64,000 nt of DNA from Stutzerimonas stutzeri (GCF_024451105.1 NZ_JANGEY010000001.1:1-64000), one strand, 5' to 3'; positions 36,811 through 46,584 are shown, numbered from the stretch's first letter. Notes: generated by a model from the letters alone, not told the origin. Made by a program: numbers and translations.

Positions 36811-37659
36811 CTAGAACATCAGCGCGGCGGCCACCCCAGCGACCAGCAGCAGGGCGCCGCCGACCAGCAGGCCGATGACCAGCGGGCCGGGCCCGCGGGC
36901 TGACCGCGGCGCTGCGGCGTCCTGCGCAGCGGCGTGCAGCGGGTTGGCGGTCGGCCGGCGGCCGGTCTGCGGCTTGTCCAGCCTGGGCAGGTCCACCGCT
37001 CGGACGAAGCGGGTGGCGTCGGCGTCCTCCTCCTCGGCCTCGGCCGGCGCGTCGATGCGCGGGCCGATCACCAGCAGGCTGACCGAGCCCATGCGCACCT
37101 CGTCGCCGGGCAGGAGGCGGGCGGTGCCGACCTTGCGCTGGTTGACGTAGACGCCGTTGGCCGAGGCCAGGTCCTTCACCTCCAGCACGTCGTCCTTGAG
37201 GAAGAACTCGCAGTGGCGGCGCGACAGCTCCGGATCGCCGAAGCACAGTTCGCTCTTCGGCGAACGGCCGATGCTCATGCTGCCGGGCTGGACGTGGAAC
37301 TTCTTGCCGACCTGCTCGCCGCTGGTCACCTGCAGGAACCAGCGCACCGTGGCGTCCGGGCGCACCGGCGCCCTGCTGGGCTCGAGCAGCAGCAGCTCGA
37401 CGCTGCCGACCCGCAGCCGGTCCCCGGCGCGCAACTGGTAGTCGCGCGCGATGCGCTGGTCGTTGACGAAGGTGCCGGTCGCGCTATCGCAGTCGCTGAG
37501 GTAGTAGTGGCCGTCCTGCTGACGGATCTCGGCATGGACCTCGCCGACGCCGGGGTCGCCGAGTACCAGCTGGTTGCGCCGTTCCTGGCCGATGGTGAAG
37601 CGCTCCTCGACCAGCCAGACGGGCGCCTGGCGGCCATCCTTGAAGTGCAGTTTGAGCAT
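36811..37659 (-). CDS. Membrane-anchored protein with two FHA domains
   Basis: 282 residues. The first FHA domain (~1-95) has FTIGQERRNQLVLGDPGVGEVHAEI, where the canonical GR and S-R-x-H residues are replaced, so phosphothreonine binding is doubtful. The second (~108-200) has a canonical IGRSPKSELCFGDPELSRRHCEF. A charged and Pro/Ala-rich linker leads to a C-terminal membrane helix (~260-281), which makes it tail-anchored. It follows the kinase gene by 48 bases. It is probably the phospho-reader of the kinase/phosphatase pair upstream. It converges with ggt. Confidence 0.88.
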   Translation of the reverse strand: MLKLHFKDGRQAPVWLVEERFTIGQERRNQLVLGDPGVGEVHAEIRQQDGHYYLSDCDSATGTFVNDQRIARDYQLRAGDRLRVGSVELLLLEPSRAPVRPDATVRWFLQVTSGEQVGKKFHVQPGSMSIGRSPKSELCFGDPELSRRHCEFFLKDDVLEVKDLASANGVYVNQRKVGTARLLPGDEVRMGSVSLLVIGPRIDAPAEAEEEDADATRFVRAVDLPRLDKPQTGRRPTANPLHAAAQDAAAPRSARGPGPLVIGLLVGGALLLVAGVAAALMF

Positions 37660-37707
37660 ATGTGCCTTTGAACCCCGTCCTGTCAGCCGCCAGCTGGCGG
37701 CTCCCTG

Positions 37708-39441
37708 TCAGTTGCCGAATAGATTGTTCCACACCCGCTTGATCGGGTTGCCGACGCCTTCGCTGCTGCTGGCGGTCGCCGGCGCCACCTCCTGGCGCGG
37801 CGCCGGCCGGCTGGCCGCGGCGCGGCGCGCCGCGCGGGCCGACTCCACCAGCTCGCGGTGCTCGGCGTGCATCCCCTGCAGCCGGGTATCGTCCGGCTGG
37901 ACCTGCAGGCCGCGCTCGATCATCGCCAGGGCCGCGGGGAAGTCGCCGCGCCGATAGGCGGCGTCGGCCATCTCGCGATACAGCCCGGCGACCCGCTGCA
38001 GGCCGGCCAGCGCCTGCGCATGGCCCGGCGCCCAGTCGAGGATCTGCCGATAGTAGAGTACCGCGCTGTCGTCCTCGGGCAGCAGCAGGCGCTGCTCGGC
38101 GATACTCCGCTCGGCCCGCTGCAGGTGGTCGGCGATGCGCACCTCCAGCACCCGGCGCAGGCCGTCGAGGGCGCCGGCGTGGCCGGCATCGAGGGCCAGG
38201 GCCTGCTGGAAATGGTGCTCGGCGCTGTCGCCAACCGGCTCTACCAGTTGCCCGGCCGCCAGGCGCTGCTCGGCGAGTTCGAGCAGGCCGGCGATGCGTG
38301 CCGCCCTGACCCGCTCGAGGCCGTCCAGGGCCGCCCGGTTGTCCGCATCGCGCGCCAGCACCTGGCGGAAGTGGTGCTCCGCGCTGTTGCCGGCCGGCTC
38401 CACCAGTTGCCCGGCATCCAGGCTCTGCTCGGCCAGGGCCAGCAGGCGGGTGATCTCCTGGTGCTGCTGCCAGTACCAGCCGCCGCCAGCGAGGCTCGCG
38501 GCCAGCACCACGGCGCCCAGCAGCAGGGGCCAGCGCGCCTGGCGCGGCACCGTCGCCACCGCCGGCGCGCCAGCCGGCGGTTCCGGCTCGCGGCTGGCGT
38601 CCGCGGCCAGCCCAGGGCCGATGCGGGTGGCGTCGGGGTCGCCGAGGTCGAGCGCGTCCAGCGCCGCCAGCAGCTCGCGGCAGTCGTAGAAGCGCTGCTG
38701 CGGCTGCTTGGCCAGCATGCGGTCGAGCAGCGCCTGGCAGCCGGCCAGCTCCGCCGGCAGGCGCGGCGGCGCCAGCTGCACGTGGTTGAGCACGGTCTGC
38801 GTGTAGTTGCCGCCGCGGAACGGGTTTTCCCCGGTAAGCATCTCGAGGAGGATCACGCCGAGGCTGTAGATGTCGCTGCGCGCATCCAGCGGCTGGCACT
38901 GCGCCTGCTCGGGGCTGCTGTAGGCGGGGCTGCCGACGGCGATGCCGAACTGGGTCAGCTCGCTGTCGAGGTCGAGATCCTTGGCCACGCCGAAGTCGGT
39001 GAGCACCGCGGTGCCGTCGCCGCGGAACAGGATGTTGGCCGGCTTGACGTCGCGGTGCACCAGGCCCTTGTCGTGCACCACCGCCAGGCCGCTGGCGATC
39101 TGGCGGACGATGGCCAGCGCGCGCTGCGGCGGAAACAGCTCGCCCTTGTGGCGGGCCAGGTCGCCGCCGGGGAGGAACTCCATGGCCAGGTAGTGGCGGC
39201 CGTCGGCCAGCTGGCCGATGTCGTGGATGGTGATGATCGAGGGATGATGCAGCGAGGCGACCAGATGGCCTTCCTTGATGAAGCGCTGGATGAACTCGTC
39301 GCTCTCGGACTTGCTGAGGATCTTGATGGCTACCTTGCGCCGCAGCGACTGCTGGGTAGCCAGGTGGACCTCGGCCATGCCGCCCTGGCCCAGCGGGCCG
39401 TGCAGGGTGTAGCCGGGAATGTGCAGTGCGCTTTCGCTCAT
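37708..39441 (-). CDS. Transmembrane Ser/Thr protein kinase with three internal ~50-residue repeats
   Basis: 577 residues. The Hanks-type kinase domain (~10-265) has LGQGGMAEVH, Lys40, Glu57, HRD (Asp131), Asn136 and DFG (Asp149), all intact. The membrane helix is at ~304-324. The extracytoplasmic part has three tandem units (~333-384, ~385-437, ~438-485) of the pattern LAEQ-x2-LxAGQLVEP-x-GDSAEHHFRQ-x5-DA-x4-ALDGL-x-RV, then a TPR-like pair of helices (~486-520) and an Ala/Arg-rich tail. It lies between the phosphatase (16 bases) and FHA (48 bases) genes. Related trios control type VI secretion, but no such genes are here. Confidence 0.92.
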   Translation of the reverse strand: MSESALHIPGYTLHGPLGQGGMAEVHLATQQSLRRKVAIKILSKSESDEFIQRFIKEGHLVASLHHPSIITIHDIGQLADGRHYLAMEFLPGGDLARHKGELFPPQRALAIVRQIASGLAVVHDKGLVHRDVKPANILFRGDGTAVLTDFGVAKDLDLDSELTQFGIAVGSPAYSSPEQAQCQPLDARSDIYSLGVILLEMLTGENPFRGGNYTQTVLNHVQLAPPRLPAELAGCQALLDRMLAKQPQQRFYDCRELLAALDALDLGDPDATRIGPGLAADASREPEPPAGAPAVATVPRQARWPLLLGAVVLAASLAGGGWYWQQHQEITRLLALAEQSLDAGQLVEPAGNSAEHHFRQVLARDADNRAALDGLERVRAARIAGLLELAEQRLAAGQLVEPVGDSAEHHFQQALALDAGHAGALDGLRRVLEVRIADHLQRAERSIAEQRLLLPEDDSAVLYYRQILDWAPGHAQALAGLQRVAGLYREMADAAYRRGDFPAALAMIERGLQVQPDDTRLQGMHAEHRELVESARAARRAAASRPAPRQEVAPATASSSEGVGNPIKRVWNNLFGN

Positions 39442-39457
39442 GGGATGGGCGCCGGAT

Positions 39458-40252
39458 TCAGGACTTTGCGGGTTTCAACAGTTTTTCGAAAAAGCCGCGC
39501 GGCCGCTCCGAGGCCGGCTCGGCGGCCGCGCCGTCGAAGGCGAGGACGATGCAGGAGATGTTGTCGCGCCCTCCTGCGCGGTTGGCCGCCTCGACCAGCG
39601 CGCTGACCATGGCCTCGAGGGTGCCGGCGGCGGTGCAGAGCTGGCGGATCCGCTCATCACCCAGCTCGCCGCTGAGGCCGTCGCTGCACAGCAGCAGCAG
39701 CTCGTCGCGACCCAGCCGGCCCTGCAGCTGGTCGACCTGCAGCGCCTGGTCGGCCTGGCCGAGGCACTGGGTGACGATGTGGCGCCGCGGGTGGCTGGCG
39801 GCCTGCTCGGCCGTCAGTTGGCCGGCATCGACCATCGCCTGCACCCAGCTGTGGTCGCGGCTCAGCTGCTCGATGCCCCGGGCGCCGATCCGGTAGGCGC
39901 GGCTGTCGCCGACCCAGGCCAGCTCGAAGTCGGCGCCGGCGAAACGTACCGCCACAAGGGTGGTGCCCATGCCGCGGCTGCCGGCTTCGCGGGCCGCCTC
40001 GGCGAGGATCGCGGCATGCGCCGCGCCGATGGCAGCGCCCAGGTCGTCGCCGCGCTGCACGCGCTGGCGCAGGATCTTCAGGGCCAGGCCGCTGGCGACC
40101 TCGCCGCGCTGGTGGCCACCCATGCCATCGGCTACCGCCCACAGGCCGAGCGGCGGACAGCATAGCAGGGCGTCCTCATTGTGCTCGCGCACCCGGCCCA
40201 CAGCCGTCAGCGCCGCGTAGCCCAGGGCTGGAGCGGGAAGCGAAGGGGTCAT
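39458..40252 (-). CDS. PP2C-type Ser/Thr protein phosphatase
   Basis: 264 residues with the metal-binding motifs of PPM phosphatases: VREHNEDALL (~21-30), VADGMGGHQRGEVAS (~40-54), GMGTTLVAV, WVGDSRAYRI, LLCSDGLSGEL and GGRDNISCIVL. It is probably cytoplasmic and reverses phosphorylation by the adjacent kinase. The ATG at 40252 is used because the homology starts there. It is the first gene of the phosphatase-kinase-FHA operon. Confidence 0.94.
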   Translation of the reverse strand: MTPSLPAPALGYAALTAVGRVREHNEDALLCCPPLGLWAVADGMGGHQRGEVASGLALKILRQRVQRGDDLGAAIGAAHAAILAEAAREAGSRGMGTTLVAVRFAGADFELAWVGDSRAYRIGARGIEQLSRDHSWVQAMVDAGQLTAEQAASHPRRHIVTQCLGQADQALQVDQLQGRLGRDELLLLCSDGLSGELGDERIRQLCTAAGTLEAMVSALVEAANRAGGRDNISCIVLAFDGAAAEPASERPRGFFEKLLKPAKS

Positions 40253-40383
40253 GTTCGGGGCAGGCTCTCGGAAGGACGGAAAGGCGGACGGCTCGCCGCG
40301 GGATGGCCAATGGCCACAGGATACCGGGGAGCCGCCCGGCAAGTTGTCGATTGCTTGGCACAACGCCCGGCTGGCAACGCCCC

Positions 40384-40608
40384 TCAGCCGCGGCCCTGGC
40401 GCAGGCGCACGTAGAGCGCCTCGACCTTCTCCCGCGCCCAGGGCGTGCGGCGCAGGAAGGTCAGGCTGGACTTGATGCTCGGATTGCTCTTGAAGCAGCG
40501 GATGTCGATGCGCTGGGCCAGGCCGTCCCAGCCGTAGTGCGCCACCAGCTCGGTGAGCAGGGCCTCGAGGGTGACGCCGTGCAGCGGATTCTTCGGAGTG
40601 TCGGTCAT
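40384..40608 (-). CDS. VF530 (DUF2132) family small protein
   Basis: A 74-residue protein, [27 protein letters not shown] and so on, with NPLHGxTLexiltxLvxxYGWxxLaxxIxIxCFxxxPSIxSSLxFLRxTPWAR, the signature of the VF530 family, whose structure suggests DNA binding. It is present in many proteobacteria; function not established. It lies 131 bases upstream of the phosphatase gene on the same strand and downstream of putP. Confidence 0.88.
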   Translation of the reverse strand: MTDTPKNPLHGVTLEALLTELVAHYGWDGLAQRIDIRCFKSNPSIKSSLTFLRRTPWAREKVEALYVRLRQGRG

Positions 40609-40667
40609 GGTCGGCCCGTGCAGAGGAAAGGAGCCGCGCAGCATAGCGCAGGGGCCTGGCGGCGCAT

Positions 40668-40698
40668 AAAAAAAGCCCGCGTCTGCCATGACGCGGGC
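40668..40698 (-). terminator. Rho-independent terminator of putP
   Basis: A 9-bp stem, GCCCGCGTC/GACGCGGGC, with a 6-base loop. On the minus strand a run of seven U's follows. It is 62 bases downstream of the putP stop. Confidence 0.88.
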
Positions 40699-40760
40699 CG
40701 AAAACACGGACTCGTCCGTGCCTGGTTGAGGGGGGCCGGGCGGCCGGCCCGATCGTCGAT

Positions 40761-42254
40761 CTAGATGTGCGCGTCGCGGTACTCCTTCTCGGCCTCGTCG
40801 AAGCGCTTGAGCATGGCCGGCGACGGCGCGCCGCCGATGCGACTGAACACCAGGATGCCCAGGGTGCAGAGGACGAAGCCCGGGATGATCTCGTACAGGC
40901 CGGTCCAGGCGAAGTAGTTCTTCCAGACGATCACGGTGACCGCGCCGAGGACCATCCCGGCCAGCGCGCCGTTGCGGGTCATGCCCTTCCACAGCAGGGA
41001 GAGGATCACCACCGGACCGAAGGCGGCGCCGAAGCCGGCCCAGGCGTAGGACACCAGACCGAGCACCTTGCTCTCCGGGTTGGCGGCGATGGCGATGGCG
41101 ATCACGGCGACCAGCAGCACCATGGCGCGGCCGACCCAGACCAGCTCGGTCTGGCTGGCGCCCTTGCGCAGGAAGGCCTTGTAGAAGTCCTCGGTCAGCG
41201 CGCTGGAGCAGACCAGCAGCTGGCAGCTCAGGGTCGACATCACCGCGGCGAGGATGGCGGACAGCAGCACGCCGGCGACCCACGGGTTGAACAGCAGCTT
41301 GGCCAGTTCGATGAACACCCGCTCGGGGTTGGCTTCCACCGCACCGCCCAGCTCCGGATGGGCGGCGAAGTAGGCGATGCCGAAGAAGCCGACGCCGACC
41401 GCGCCGCCCAGGCAGAGGACCATCCAGGTCATGGAGATGCGCCGGGCGTTGGGGATCGACTTGACCGAATCGGCGGCCATGAAGCGCGCAAGGATGTGCG
41501 GCTGGCCGAAGTAGCCCAGCCCCCAGGCCATCAGCGAGATCACCCCGACGAAGCTGGCGCCCTTGAGCATGTCGAAGTGCGCGGCGTCCTTCAGCTCGAT
41601 GGCGGCGAAGGTCGGATCGACGCCGCCGGTGGCGAGCATGACGATGATCGGGGTGAGGATCAGGGCGAAGATCATCAGGCTGGCCTGCACGGTGTCGGTC
41701 CAGCTCACCGCCAGGAAGCCGCCGATGAAGGTGTAGGCGATAGTGGCGGCGGCACCGGCCCACAGCGCAGTGCCGTAGGAGATGCCGAAGGTGCTCTCGA
41801 ACAGCCGCGCGCCGGCGACCACGCCGGAGGCGCAGTAGATGGTGAAGAACACCAGGATCACCAGCGCCGAGAAGATCCGCAGGATCCGGCTACGGTCCTC
41901 GAAGCGGTTGGTGAAGTAGTCCGGCAAGGTCAGCGCGTTGCCGTTGTGCTCGGTCTGCACGCGCAGGCGACCGGCGACGAACAGCCAGTTGAGGTAGGCG
42001 CCGACGATCAGGCCGATGGCGATCCAGCTCTCCGACAGGCCGGACAGGTAGACGGCGCCGGGCAGGCCCATCAGCAGCCAGCCGCTCATGTCCGAGGCGC
42101 CGGCCGACAGTGCGGTGACGAAGCTGCCGAGGCTGCGGCCGCCGAGGATGTAGTCGGAAAGGTTGTTGGTGGCGCGGTAGGCGATGAAGCCGATCAGCAC
42201 CATCGCCGCAATGTAGATCACGAAGGTGATCAGGGTCGGGTTGGTCAAGCTCAT
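40761..42254 (-). CDS. putP: Sodium/proline symporter
   Basis: Imports L-proline with Na+. The 497-residue SSS-family protein has 13 predicted helices, an N-terminal [39 protein letters not shown] (Na+ and proline site region, ~35-72) and ALLVVAGRLR-type loops. The ATG at 42254 begins [16 protein letters not shown]. It is divergent from putA, with PutA sites between them, so it should be induced together with putA by proline. It ends at a strong terminator. Confidence 0.96.
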   Translation of the reverse strand: MSLTNPTLITFVIYIAAMVLIGFIAYRATNNLSDYILGGRSLGSFVTALSAGASDMSGWLLMGLPGAVYLSGLSESWIAIGLIVGAYLNWLFVAGRLRVQTEHNGNALTLPDYFTNRFEDRSRILRIFSALVILVFFTIYCASGVVAGARLFESTFGISYGTALWAGAAATIAYTFIGGFLAVSWTDTVQASLMIFALILTPIIVMLATGGVDPTFAAIELKDAAHFDMLKGASFVGVISLMAWGLGYFGQPHILARFMAADSVKSIPNARRISMTWMVLCLGGAVGVGFFGIAYFAAHPELGGAVEANPERVFIELAKLLFNPWVAGVLLSAILAAVMSTLSCQLLVCSSALTEDFYKAFLRKGASQTELVWVGRAMVLLVAVIAIAIAANPESKVLGLVSYAWAGFGAAFGPVVILSLLWKGMTRNGALAGMVLGAVTVIVWKNYFAWTGLYEIIPGFVLCTLGILVFSRIGGAPSPAMLKRFDEAEKEYRDAHI

Positions 42255-42317
42255 AGGGTTGTACCCAGTGGTTGTTATTGATCTGGAACGAGTGCGACTG
42301 CCGCAGCCGGGCAACCC

Positions 42318-42559
42318 GGTTGCACCTTCGACGCGCAATTCTAGGCAAACCCGCCAAATGGGTGCAACCCTTTTCGGGCAAAAGGTTTCACTTTTTTGCA
42401 GCATCCCGGAAGAAACCTCCCCGATGCTTCCTTATGTAGCACTTCCCCCGGGATTCGCGCCTGCGCGCACTTCGCTGGTGCAGAAAGGTAACACCCCCGA
42501 CAGAGCATCCCGAGCACCTCGTCGCAACGCCAAGACAAGAGGTTGCACCTGGTTGCACC
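42318..42559. promoter_or_regulatory. putP/putA control region with four PutA operator sites
   Basis: The 368-base gap (42255-42622) holds four exact copies of GGTTGCACC: 42318-42326 (+), 42361-42369 (-), and a tandem pair at 42541-42549 and 42551-42559 (+). The ribbon-helix-helix domain of PutA binds GTTGCA in E. coli. Two sites lie near putP and two near putA, which fits autorepression of both genes when proline is absent. No PruR-type activator gene is in the neighbourhood. Confidence 0.85.
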
Positions 42560-42622
42560 TTTGGCTATTGATGATTAACCTCCGGTGCTTTGCAGCGCTC
42601 CACTCGAATAATAGGACACCCC

Positions 42623-45600
42623 ATGGCCACCACCACTCTCGGCGTCAAACTCGACGAAGCCACCCGCGAACGCCTCAAGCAGGCCGCCCAGCGCATCGAT
42701 CGCACGCCGCACTGGCTGATCAAGCAGGCGATCTTCAACTACCTCGAGCAGATCGAAAGCGGCATGACCCCGGCCGAGCACAACGGCCTGGCGGTGGCCG
42801 CCGGCGAGGAGCCGCTGGAGGCGCTGACCGAGCAGGGCCTGCAGGTGTTCCTCGATTTCGCCGAGAGCATCCTGCCGCAGTCGGTGCTGCGCGCCTCGAT
42901 CACCGCCGCCTGGCGCCGCCCGGAGACCGAGGCGGTGCCGATGCTGCTGGAACAGGCGCGCATGCCCCGCGAGCTGGCCGAAGCCAGCCAGAAGCTGGCG
43001 CTCGGCCTCGCCGAGAAGCTGCGCAACCAGAAGAACGCCGGCGGCCGCCAGGGCCTGGTGCAGGGCCTGCTGCAGGAGTTCTCGCTGTCCTCGCAGGAAG
43101 GCGTGGCGCTGATGTGCCTGGCCGAGGCGCTGCTGCGCATCCCCGACAAGGCCACCCGCGACGCGCTGATCCGCGACAAGATCGCCAACGGCAACTGGAG
43201 CCAGCACCTCGGCCAGAGTCCGTCGATGTTCGTCAACGCGGCGAGCTGGGGCCTGCTGATCACCGGCAAGCTGGTCTCCACCCATACCGAGAGCGGCATG
43301 ACCGCGGCGCTCAACCGGATCATCGGCAAGAGCGGCGAGCCGGTGATCCGCAAGGGCGTGGACATGGCCATGCGCCTGATGGGCGAGCAGTTCGTCACCG
43401 GCGAGACCATCGCCGAGGCGCTGGCCAACGCCGCGCCGCTGGAAGCCAGGGGCTTCCGCTACTCCTACGACATGCTCGGCGAGGCGGCGCTGACCGTTGA
43501 TGACGCCAAGCGCTACCTGGCCTCCTACGAGCAGGCCATCCACGCCATCGGCAAGGCCTCCCACGGCCGCGGCATCTACGAGGGCCCGGGCATCTCCATC
43601 AAGCTCTCGGCGCTGCACCCGCGCTACAGCCGCGCCCAGTACGAGCGGGTGATGGAGGAGCTGTACCCGACCCTGCTCGGCCTGACCCTGCTGGCCAAAC
43701 AGTACGACATCGGCCTCAACATCGACGCCGAGGAGGCCGACCGCCTGGAGCTGTCGCTGGACCTGCTGGAGAAGCTGTGCTTCGAGCCGCAGCTGGCCGG
43801 CTGGAACGGCATCGGCTTCGTCATCCAGGCCTACCAGAAGCGCTGCCCGTACGTGATCGACTACGTGATCGACCTGGCCAGGCGCAGCCGCCATCGCCTG
43901 ATGATCCGCCTGGTCAAGGGCGCCTACTGGGACAGCGAGATCAAGCGCGCCCAGGTCGAGGGCCTGGAAGGCTATCCGGTGTACACCCGCAAGCCCTACA
44001 CCGACCTGTCCTACATCGCCTGCGCGCGCAAGCTGCTCGCCGCGCCGGAGGCGATCTACCCGCAGTTCGCCACCCACAACGCCCACTCGCTGGCGGCCAT
44101 CTACCAGCTCGCCGGGCAGAACTACTACCCCGGCCAGTACGAGTTCCAGTGCCTGCACGGCATGGGCGAGCCGCTCTACGAGCAGGTGGTCGGCAAGGTC
44201 GCCGACGGCAAGCTGAACCGCCCGTGCCGGATCTACGCGCCGGTCGGCAGCCACGAGACGCTGCTCGCCTACCTGGTGCGCCGTCTGCTGGAGAACGGCG
44301 CCAACACCTCGTTCGTCAACCGCATCGCCGACCACGGCATCTCGCTGAAGGACCTGGTCGAGGACCCGGTGGTGCAGGTCGAGCAGATGGCCGCGCAGGA
44401 AGGCACCCTGGGTCTGCCGCATCCGCGCATCCCGCTGCCGCGCGCCCTGTACGGCGCGGCGCGGGTCAACTCCAGCGGCCTCGACCTGGCCAACGAGCAC
44501 CGCCTCGGCTCGCTGTCCTCGGCGCTGCTGGCCAGCGTCAACAACGATTACCGGGCCCAGCCGCTGCTCGGCTGCGACAGCGCGGCGCCCGGCGAGGCGC
44601 AACCGGTGAGGAACCCCGCCGACCATCGCGACCTGGTCGGCCAGGTGTTCGAGGCCAGCGCGGCGGACGTGCGCAGCGCCGTGCTCTGCGCGGTGGCCAG
44701 CGGACAGATCTGGCAGTCGACCCTGCCGGCCGAGCGCGCCGCCGTGCTGGAGCGCGCTGCCGAGCGCATGGAGGCCGAGCTGCAGCAGCTGATGGGCCTC
44801 TTGGTGCGCGAGTCGGGCAAGACCTTCGCCAACGCCATCGCCGAGGTGCGCGAGGCGGTCGACTTCCTGCGCTACTACGCGGCGCAGGCGCGCAACCACT
44901 TCGCCAACGACAGCCACCGCCCGCTGGGTCCGGTGGTGTGCATCAGCCCATGGAACTTCCCGCTGGCGATCTTCACCGGCCAGGTGGCCGCCGCGCTGGC
45001 CGCCGGCAACACCGTGCTGGCCAAGCCAGCCGAGCAGACCCCGCTGATCGCCGCCCAGGCGGTGCGCCTGCTCCGTGAGGCCGGCGTGCCCGAGGGCGCC
45101 GTGCAGTTGCTGCCGGGCCGCGGCGAGACCGTCGGCGCCGCGCTGATCGCCGACGAGCGCATCCGCGGGGTGATGTTCACCGGCTCCACCGAGGTCGCCG
45201 GGATCATCCAGAAGAACCTCGCCGGCCGCCTCGACGCCCAGGGCCGCACCATCCCGCTGATCGCCGAGACCGGCGGGCAGAACGCGATGATCGTCGACTC
45301 CTCGGCGCTCACCGAGCAGGTGGTGGTCGACGTGATCGCCTCCGCCTTCGACAGCGCCGGCCAGCGCTGCTCGGCGCTGCGCGTGCTGTGCGTGCAGGAA
45401 GAGGTCGCCGAGCGGGTGCTGACCATGCTCAAGGGCGCCATGGCCGAGTACACCCTCGGCAACCCCGAGCGTCTCTGCACCGACATCGGTCCGGTGATCG
45501 ACGAGGAAGCCCGCGCCAACATCGAGCGGCACATCCAGGCGATGCGCGACAAGGGCCGCAAGGTCCACCAGCTGTCGCGGGTCGACGCCGCGGAACTCAA

Positions 45601-46558
45601 GCGCGGCACCTTCGTGCTGCCGACCCTGATCGAGCTGGACAGCCTCGCCGAACTCGAGCGGGAGATCTTCGGCCCGGTGCTGCACGTGGTGCGCTACCGC
45701 CGCGCCGAGCTGGACGCGCTGCTCGAGCAGATCAACGCCAGCGGCTACGGCCTGACCCTCGGCGTGCACACCCGCATCGACGAGACCATCGCCCAGGTGG
45801 TCGGCGCCGCCCACGTCGGCAACCTCTACGTCAACCGCAACATGGTCGGCGCGGTGGTCGGCGTGCAGCCGTTCGGCGGCGAGGGCCTGTCCGGCACCGG
45901 GCCGAAGGCCGGTGGCCCGCTGTACCTGTACCGCCTGCTGGCCACCCGACCGCAGGACGCGGTCAGCCGGCAGTTGCTGGACGGCGAGGTGCAGCGCACG
46001 GCGGAAACCGCGCCGGGCTTCCAGGCCCTGCTCGACTGGCTGCGCCAGCAGCAGCCGGCGCTGGCCGGACCGGCCGAGCGCTACGCGCAGCTGGCGCTGA
46101 GCGGCATCACCCGGGCGCTCGCCGGTCCGACCGGCGAGCGCAACACCTACAGCCTGCTGCCGCGCGAGCGTGTGCTGTGCCTGGCCGACGACGCCCAGGA
46201 CCTGCTCGCCCAACTGGCCGCCGCGCTGGCGGTGGGCTGCCGGGTGCTGTGGGCCGACCACGCCGCCAACCGCCAGCTGCTCGGCAGCCTGCCGCTGGCG
46301 GTGCAGCAGCGCATCCAGCTGGTCGGCGACTGGACCACCTGCGAGCTGAGGTTCGACGCCATCCTCCACCACGGCGACTCCGACCAGCTGCGCGAGGTGA
46401 GCCTGCTGGCCGCCAAGCGCCCGGGCGCGATCGTCGGGGTCAACGGCCTGGGCCGCGGCGACACCGACATCCCGCTGGAGCGCCTGCTGATCGAGCACGC
46501 CCTGAGCGTCAACACCGCCGCCGCCGGCGGCAACGCCAGCCTGATGACCATCGGCTGA
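42623..46558 (+). CDS. putA: Trifunctional proline utilization A: repressor, proline dehydrogenase, P5C dehydrogenase
   Basis: 1311 residues. The N-terminal ribbon-helix-helix (TLGVKLDEATRERLKQAAQRIDRTPHWLIKQAI, ~5-40) makes it a DNA-binding repressor. The FAD proline dehydrogenase barrel spans ~180-560 (IKLSALHPRYSRAQYERV, LRPMIRLVKGAYWDSEIKRAQ-type motifs, RIYAPVGSHETLLAYLVRRLLENGANTSFVNR). The aldehyde dehydrogenase module (~620-1090) has Glu882 in AETGGQN and the nucleophile Cys916 in GQRCSALR. Together they convert proline to glutamate. The ATG at 42623 follows AGGAC. PutA sites upstream imply autoregulation. Confidence 0.98.
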   Translation: MATTTLGVKLDEATRERLKQAAQRIDRTPHWLIKQAIFNYLEQIESGMTPAEHNGLAVAAGEEPLEALTEQGLQVFLDFAESILPQSVLRASITAAWRRPETEAVPMLLEQARMPRELAEASQKLALGLAEKLRNQKNAGGRQGLVQGLLQEFSLSSQEGVALMCLAEALLRIPDKATRDALIRDKIANGNWSQHLGQSPSMFVNAASWGLLITGKLVSTHTESGMTAALNRIIGKSGEPVIRKGVDMAMRLMGEQFVTGETIAEALANAAPLEARGFRYSYDMLGEAALTVDDAKRYLASYEQAIHAIGKASHGRGIYEGPGISIKLSALHPRYSRAQYERVMEELYPTLLGLTLLAKQYDIGLNIDAEEADRLELSLDLLEKLCFEPQLAGWNGIGFVIQAYQKRCPYVIDYVIDLARRSRHRLMIRLVKGAYWDSEIKRAQVEGLEGYPVYTRKPYTDLSYIACARKLLAAPEAIYPQFATHNAHSLAAIYQLAGQNYYPGQYEFQCLHGMGEPLYEQVVGKVADGKLNRPCRIYAPVGSHETLLAYLVRRLLENGANTSFVNRIADHGISLKDLVEDPVVQVEQMAAQEGTLGLPHPRIPLPRALYGAARVNSSGLDLANEHRLGSLSSALLASVNNDYRAQPLLGCDSAAPGEAQPVRNPADHRDLVGQVFEASAADVRSAVLCAVASGQIWQSTLPAERAAVLERAAERMEAELQQLMGLLVRESGKTFANAIAEVREAVDFLRYYAAQARNHFANDSHRPLGPVVCISPWNFPLAIFTGQVAAALAAGNTVLAKPAEQTPLIAAQAVRLLREAGVPEGAVQLLPGRGETVGAALIADERIRGVMFTGSTEVAGIIQKNLAGRLDAQGRTIPLIAETGGQNAMIVDSSALTEQVVVDVIASAFDSAGQRCSALRVLCVQEEVAERVLTMLKGAMAEYTLGNPERLCTDIGPVIDEEARANIERHIQAMRDKGRKVHQLSRVDAAELKRGTFVLPTLIELDSLAELEREIFGPVLHVVRYRRAELDALLEQINASGYGLTLGVHTRIDETIAQVVGAAHVGNLYVNRNMVGAVVGVQPFGGEGLSGTGPKAGGPLYLYRLLATRPQDAVSRQLLDGEVQRTAETAPGFQALLDWLRQQQPALAGPAERYAQLALSGITRALAGPTGERNTYSLLPRERVLCLADDAQDLLAQLAAALAVGCRVLWADHAANRQLLGSLPLAVQQRIQLVGDWTTCELRFDAILHHGDSDQLREVSLLAAKRPGAIVGVNGLGRGDTDIPLERLLIEHALSVNTAAAGGNASLMTIG

Positions 46559-46584
46559 CCCGCCGGCGCAGGCCAATCGACGGA

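Noticed and set aside
36811-40252. Part of a type VI secretion cluster
   Set aside because: Kinase, phosphatase and FHA genes are present, but no tss, hcp, vgrG or clpV genes occur in the window.
42575-46576. A ~1330-codon open frame antisense to putA
   Set aside because: It is the complement of a strongly coding, GC-rich gene; its translation is low-complexity Ala/Gly/Gln/His/Val and matches no family, while putA has every expected motif.
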